Of a stretch of DNA of 64,000 bases, positions 59,001 through 64,000 are shown piece by piece; positions within the stretch are counted from its first letter, which is position 1; the number at the start of each line of letters is the position of its first letter. The stretch is from assembly GCA_002778195.1 (NCBI GenBank), contig PCDI01000011.1, positions 736,362 to 800,361 of the forward strand. The letters are read 5' to 3'. This DNA is from Raffaelea ambrosiae (lineage: Eukaryota > Ascomycota > Sordariomycetes > Ophiostomatales > Ophiostomataceae). A program made the translations under genes and the position numbers. Below the pieces are notes generated by a model. That model worked only from the letters and a program-made list of their open reading frames with translations, searched no databases and had not been told where the DNA came from.

Positions 59001-62000
59001 CCGAGCAGACAAAAGGCTGATAACGAGCTGCTGTTGGCCCACGCCTGCGTGGACATGTTTTGCCACCCCAAACCACCAAACCACCAAACCACCCGAAGCC
59101 ACCACTACACACACCACTACCCACTAGCTGAGAAATACGTAGTAGAGGGCAAACAGAGCCGAGTGAAACGCATGCAGCCTGTTTTTGTTTTGGTGGGCGT
59201 TTGGCGAGAGAGCAGAGAGAGAGAAACAAGGCCCTGCGCTCAATGGTGCTGGGGAGATACGAACAATTTGCGGATGCATCCATTACTTTTGTCTCTTTTT
59301 GATTTCTTTTGTGGACACATGGAAATGCACACTGTATATCACCTCTTTTTTTCTCCCCTCATTGCCTGACGTTCCTTCCCTCCAATTTTGCCCGGCCCCA
59401 CAAATGCCAGAGGAAAAAGAAAGGAAAGTGCGATGGTCCGTGAGGTCAGCAGTTGCAACGGTTTGGCCCTCTTTGCCTTTTGCTCCTGCTCTTGCTCTTT
59501 GTTCCCCTCTTCCATCCTCCCCGGCACCGCCGAGGGAGCACAGGGCAACTACTGGATCGCTTCGGGAAGGAACGAAAGGGCAAGGCAGTCTCGACCGAGT
59601 CGCAGGAATGGGCATGCATCTTACCCAGCATCTGCATGGTGCGGGCGCGGCCAGATCGCACAAAAGAGGAAAGTGCCAACAGCCCCCCGACGGCGGGATA
59701 CCGGCCTTGGTTGGATACCTGCATCTATCGTAGCACCTGGTGGGCTGTGAAAAGACTGGACGAGGGGGGAAGGTCCAGGGACAAGGCAGCCGCCAAACCG
59801 ACTCGACGAATAGAAAAAGAAGGAGCAGACAGTTGTTGGCGGCGACGGCGGCACATCCGCTGCAAAAAAATATAAAGCATCAGCAAATCAAATTAGGAAG
59901 GCGTGGAAGGAGGCATGGAAGGCTCACACATGTACGCCTACGATGTGCGCACACATACTCGTACATACACCGTAGTTACTTCGCCGCCCCGCCGTGTGAT
60001 CGTTCTTCAGCCAAACAGAAAATCGCCGAATGGTTTCTGCTTGTTTTGTCTCGTGTGTTTCTGAGATGCATTGCGACGAAACCTACCCAGTCGACGGGCC
60101 GACCAACTACGAGGCCGTACGGGGCCACACACATCCTCTTCGTCCATCCACACTCTCTCATGATGCAGCTGTGTGCCATTGGGGAGGGCGTATTTGCCAC
60201 CTTTTTTGTCTTTGACTTTTTTTCCCCTCTCGTATGGTTCTCCATCTGCAACCGCTCATTCGCTGGCCTTGCTCCATATCACTGGCAAATAGAAGTGCAG
60301 CACTTCGTGGCTATTCTTACCGCCCACAACTTCCTTCACAGTCTAGTTGTGAACCGAATTTCTGATTGGCTCATTATGGGCCAACCAGATCAAGGCTCCG
60401 TCACACACCCAGAAGACAGAGAGAGCCGCCGAGCATCCCATTCCTCCCAAAGCGCGCGGCGTTCTGGCCGATCACCGTGACGGGGCTTTTTTTTTGTCGT
60501 CTTTCTGACGCCGGGACGTAAAAAGTGCCGAAGCATTCTTCGGTCAAAGAGCTTGCATACATAGCACGGGCAGGGTGTGGTGTTGGTGGAGACCAAAGCG
60601 TGACCCAGCGCGACGCGGGCGTGACCAAGCATTCCTTGCCTTTTTTTCGAGAATGGATTCTGACGTGCGATACGCTCGGGATGGTCCAAGCTTTGTGGAT
60701 GGCCAGTGCCGGCGGCCAATGTGGTCTCATAGCGGGCGAGACGCGAGGGTTTTCCAAGCACCCGAGAAACACATATGCAGGAAACAGACTATTACGAGTC
60801 GAGAGAGAGACAGACACACACATAGCGTAGAAGACTGGCGAATGGGACAACAGCAAACCTCGTCCCACGCGTCCGAGTGTGCAGAAACGCTGGGTACACT
60901 GGAGAACATTGGAAACACGGACAACATGGACAACATGGACAGACCCAATGGACCGCCGTCTGCACGACCCGCACGGGGTTGTCAATGTTTACACGCAATG
61001 GACTAGGACCGGCGCATGTGAACCTCACGCCGAAGGGAGTGACTGACAATGCGGACGAGTGAGGTTGGAAGAAGGGTCATTGACAATCCACGGTGGTGGT
61101 AGTGGTGGTGGTGTAGGATACATAGCAATTGGTGGAGGTCGTGTGTGGCCTCGCGCATGCATGGAATGAAATTATGCCAAGGGATTGTGCCGTGGCAGGA
61201 GGGATGGATAAAAAAAACCAAGGCATGTTCACACTCTTGAGCAAGGGGGTACAATGGTTAGTCACCAAAGGGAGGGCCATCTTTTTGCGTGTGCAGGTTA
61301 CGAGTATCTAGAGATGGGTATCTTACGTATGTATGGGCGTAGTAGGCCTGGCAGGCGTCCAAGGCATGAACGATATGCCTGGCTGTCCCAGAATTTCAGC
61401 GGGCATCAGCAGTCCAGAGCCCTGGCAGTGCCCTGTGGAACCCGGGTTTGGGGGTCAGTTCTTGTCTATGCTATAGCGACAAGACTTCATAATGGGGATG
61501 GGGGACGCAAACTGGGTCCCTGGGTCTGATGGAGTAGAGAAATGGGGCATTCTACTCAGGCGGTGTCTCTCTGACGGACCCTCATCGAACATCGGACCTA
61601 ATTTGCCGTGATTTGCAAAACGGTTTCTTTGCTTTTTTTTCTTCCTTCTTAATACGGCGGCACGGTGGGTGCTATGTATAACTTTTTTAACCTTCTCGGA
61701 AGGCGAGGAGCATCACTGTCAATGCCTTGGCCTGGTTGGCAATTTTTTTTTTTTGGTTTCTCTGATTCACATATTTCTTTTTGGCTTTTTTGTCTCACCC
61801 TTCGGTTCTAGGCCCTTGTTTCGCACATCAATGATCGCCTTGAACCAACCTGCTACATATCGCTCATGTTTCGCCTACGCCGCCCATGCACCCTTCCCAG
61901 CTCCGCATCACCCATCCCTTTCCACCCATTGGAATGCTAGCGAGGCCAGCCCGCAAGGCGAGCCTGCAAGGCGAGCCAGCAGAGGGACAGCGGGCGATGC

Positions 62001-64000
62001 TGACAAGGGAGAAAGAGAGGGAGAGAGAGAGAAGCGAGGGTCGGGGCCGGACATAGGGAGTATGCACGAGCAAGCAGCATGTGAGAAGGGAGGCCAAAAA
62101 AGAAACCGGACGTAAGAGAACGCAACTAGAAAAGCATTGCAATGATTCGTAAGTCGAAAGTAAAAGCAAGAGATGGGGTTCGGTTTGCAACAGCGCAGAA
62201 ACCAATGCGAGCACTATTGGGCTTGTTGAGCCCATTGCCTATTGGGAAAGCCATTGAGCAGCTACGTAGGCGAGAGAGGCGGCTCGAGGGGAAAGAGCCA
62301 TGGCTGTTCAGCAGAAGGTTATCGATTTCCTAGGCCGACTCCTAAACGGGGGACACCAGGCTAGACGCTGATTGGGGCACATTATTCCCCACCAACCAAG
62401 GTTCGGGCTGGTGGCTTCTGTTCCTGAAGATCGCTGTCGGCACCGGTGTTTCCAGTGTGAGCAGCTATTGATTTGCTTGGGCCGGCGGTTTTTATGGGGC
62501 CTTGGCTCTGCTGGGCGCTTTGCTTTGCTGCTTTAACCACGCTGCCTTTTTTTTTTTGCTTGTATTTATTAGGTTTATCTTAATACATACTCTTCTGTGG
62601 TACATCGTAGACTGGCATTATGGACCTTGTGGAACTCTTGATAGCCATTATGTGGAGCAACCGCTATTGAGGACAGGTTTAATGCCCAGTCTTTTTTTGG
62701 CATGCCCTCTAATATGTGTCTCTTGTTTTTGCACACAATGCATGACGTTTCTCTGTTCGGCTTTGACGATCAGGACGGGATCCTAACCTGGGCCGAGTGG
62801 GCGCGTACGAGAGATGGAGGAAGTGAAAAAGGTAAAAAAAGAAGAGAGAGGGGAGGGTGGGCATAATTGTCTTCGTCACCAGCACATGTTTTCATGGACG
62901 GGGATGGAGCACATTCGTCAACCGCAATGCCGAGCTGCCACTGGTCCAAACCAGAAACTGTGACTTTTGTGTTTGTGGTGGTGGTGGTGCTCAAAACCGC
63001 GCGGCCCAGCCTATCACGAGCACTCGCGCTGGGATACGCACGAGTCGCTGGCGGCGACGCTTGTTCTCGGGACTAATGCATGGGCGGCACAAAAGCTTGA
63101 GAGGGAACAAGTGAGAACAAGAAAAAATCGTCTTAGGTTGCTGTGTGTTACGAGAGTTGCTGGCAAGATACTAGAGTAGGATGTATCGAATTGGGTATTA
63201 CGAGTAGTTGTGGTGTGTATGTGTGTGTGTGTGGCCGAAGAAGAGGGCCGGACGCGCCCAGAGGGAAAAAAAAAAAAGTGCTCGAGCGCTTGCGGTAAGA
63301 CATCTGGCTATCTGACAGACTATCTGACATCCTTCCCGTTTCCTGTTGTTGCGGTAGGAAGGTACTTGGTAGATGTAGATCAGAGGCGACGCAAGATGGT
63401 GTGGTTGCCAACGAGCGAGTATCTTACTACAGAGAAACTATCAGAAAGAGGGTGGTGAGAAACGCAGATACGAGCACTTTTTTTCGGACGGCGGATAAAC
63501 TACACGAGAAAATGGGACGTCCAACTACTATGTGTCAACTCGTAGTGTGTGCATTGGGGGCAAGAGCGGGTTCAGCTGCAGGCTTGGTGGTGCCTTACGC
63601 CGTCGTGTTCAAGCGAACAGAAAGGACCCATTACCCACAAACTGCAACCCTTTTGGCTCTGGTGGTGTGGCCTGGGCACTTCTGCCCACCACTATTGTTT
63701 TTTCTGGTTCGCTGTAAATCGAAAAGAAGGAAAGAGCGGATGAGCAAAGAGGAGAAAGAGGGGAAGAGAGGGAAGGAGCGAAGGGCACACCGACCAGGCC
63801 GGCAGAGAAAGAAGAAACGAGAGTGCGAGAAAGCAGGGCCAAGATAAAAATAAAAATCAGCCAACCAGAATTTGTATGCAAAAATGGCCTTGCATCACGG
63901 TGGCCTCCTGCCAGACACGGTAGGAGATGTCGACGATGTCGACGATGCCGACGAACCCTCCGAGAACATGCTCTGATTCGTGAGAAGGAAGAGGGACAGG
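53001..64000. other. Gene desert, part 3 to the window edge
   Basis: No credible gene is visible up to the right edge. Short tandem sequence includes a 9-base array at 57084-57128, TTGC/TTTT repeats near 56209-56260, ACCACCAA repeats near 59073-59095 and GTCGACGAT repeats near 63928-63955. The largest open frames (about 170-250 codons) have mixed, motif-free composition. The last bases may be the edge of something outside the window, but no frame there is recognisable. Confidence 0.55.
57084..57128. repeat. 9-bp tandem array (CAATTGGAG), five copies
   Basis: Units at 57084, 57093, 57102, 57111 and 57120; the last two shift to CAATTGGAA and CAACTGGAA. Confidence 0.92.

Overview
The window is nuclear DNA of a filamentous ascomycete, most likely a Sordariomycete; I could not place the genus. 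The grounds are an Shr3-type amino-acid-permease chaperone (a fungal family), an Hcs1/SMUBP2-type helicase, a fungal DUF202 membrane protein, short GT-AG introns with CTNAC-like branch sites, pyrimidine-rich leaders before start codons, and very GC-rich wobble positions. No bacterial, viral or organellar genes were seen.

Only six protein genes can be supported, all between 5.7 and 32.2 kb. From left to right they are: (1) 5770-7767 (+), a single-exon secreted/membrane protein with a Cys-rich ectodomain, Ser/Thr stalk and one membrane span, like a wall sensor; (2) 9123-10224 (-), the Shr3 ER chaperone, two exons, with a minisatellite inside its intron; (3) 11987-14826 (-), a 916-residue low-complexity/coiled-coil protein of unknown function, two exons; (4) 22467-25124 (-), an Hcs1-like superfamily 1 helicase whose last 30 residues lie in a separate small exon; (5) 25760-27049 (-), a DUF202 three-span membrane protein, two exons; (6) 30054-32204 (+), a membrane-anchored type-B carboxylesterase. 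They do not form a recognisable cluster or pathway. Genes 2-3 and 4-5 are same-strand tandem pairs, and genes 5 and 6 are divergent across about 3 kb.

The rest is non-coding as far as I can tell: 1-5.8 kb, 14.8-22.5 kb, and above all 32.2-64 kb, nearly 32 kb without a credible gene. These stretches hold homopolymer runs, microsatellites, short tandem arrays and many spurious open frames. They are not the AT-rich DNA expected of RIP-mutated repeats. From about 10 kb onward, and mostly beyond 15 kb, the intergenic DNA contains three short words (GTATCTTAC, TACGAGTA, ACACCGTA and their complements) far more often than chance, often overlapping one another. This is the most unusual signal in the window. 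No tRNA, rRNA, CRISPR array or intact transposon was recognised. Two single unknown bases (9018 and 46222) sit in C/G runs and look like assembly ambiguities.
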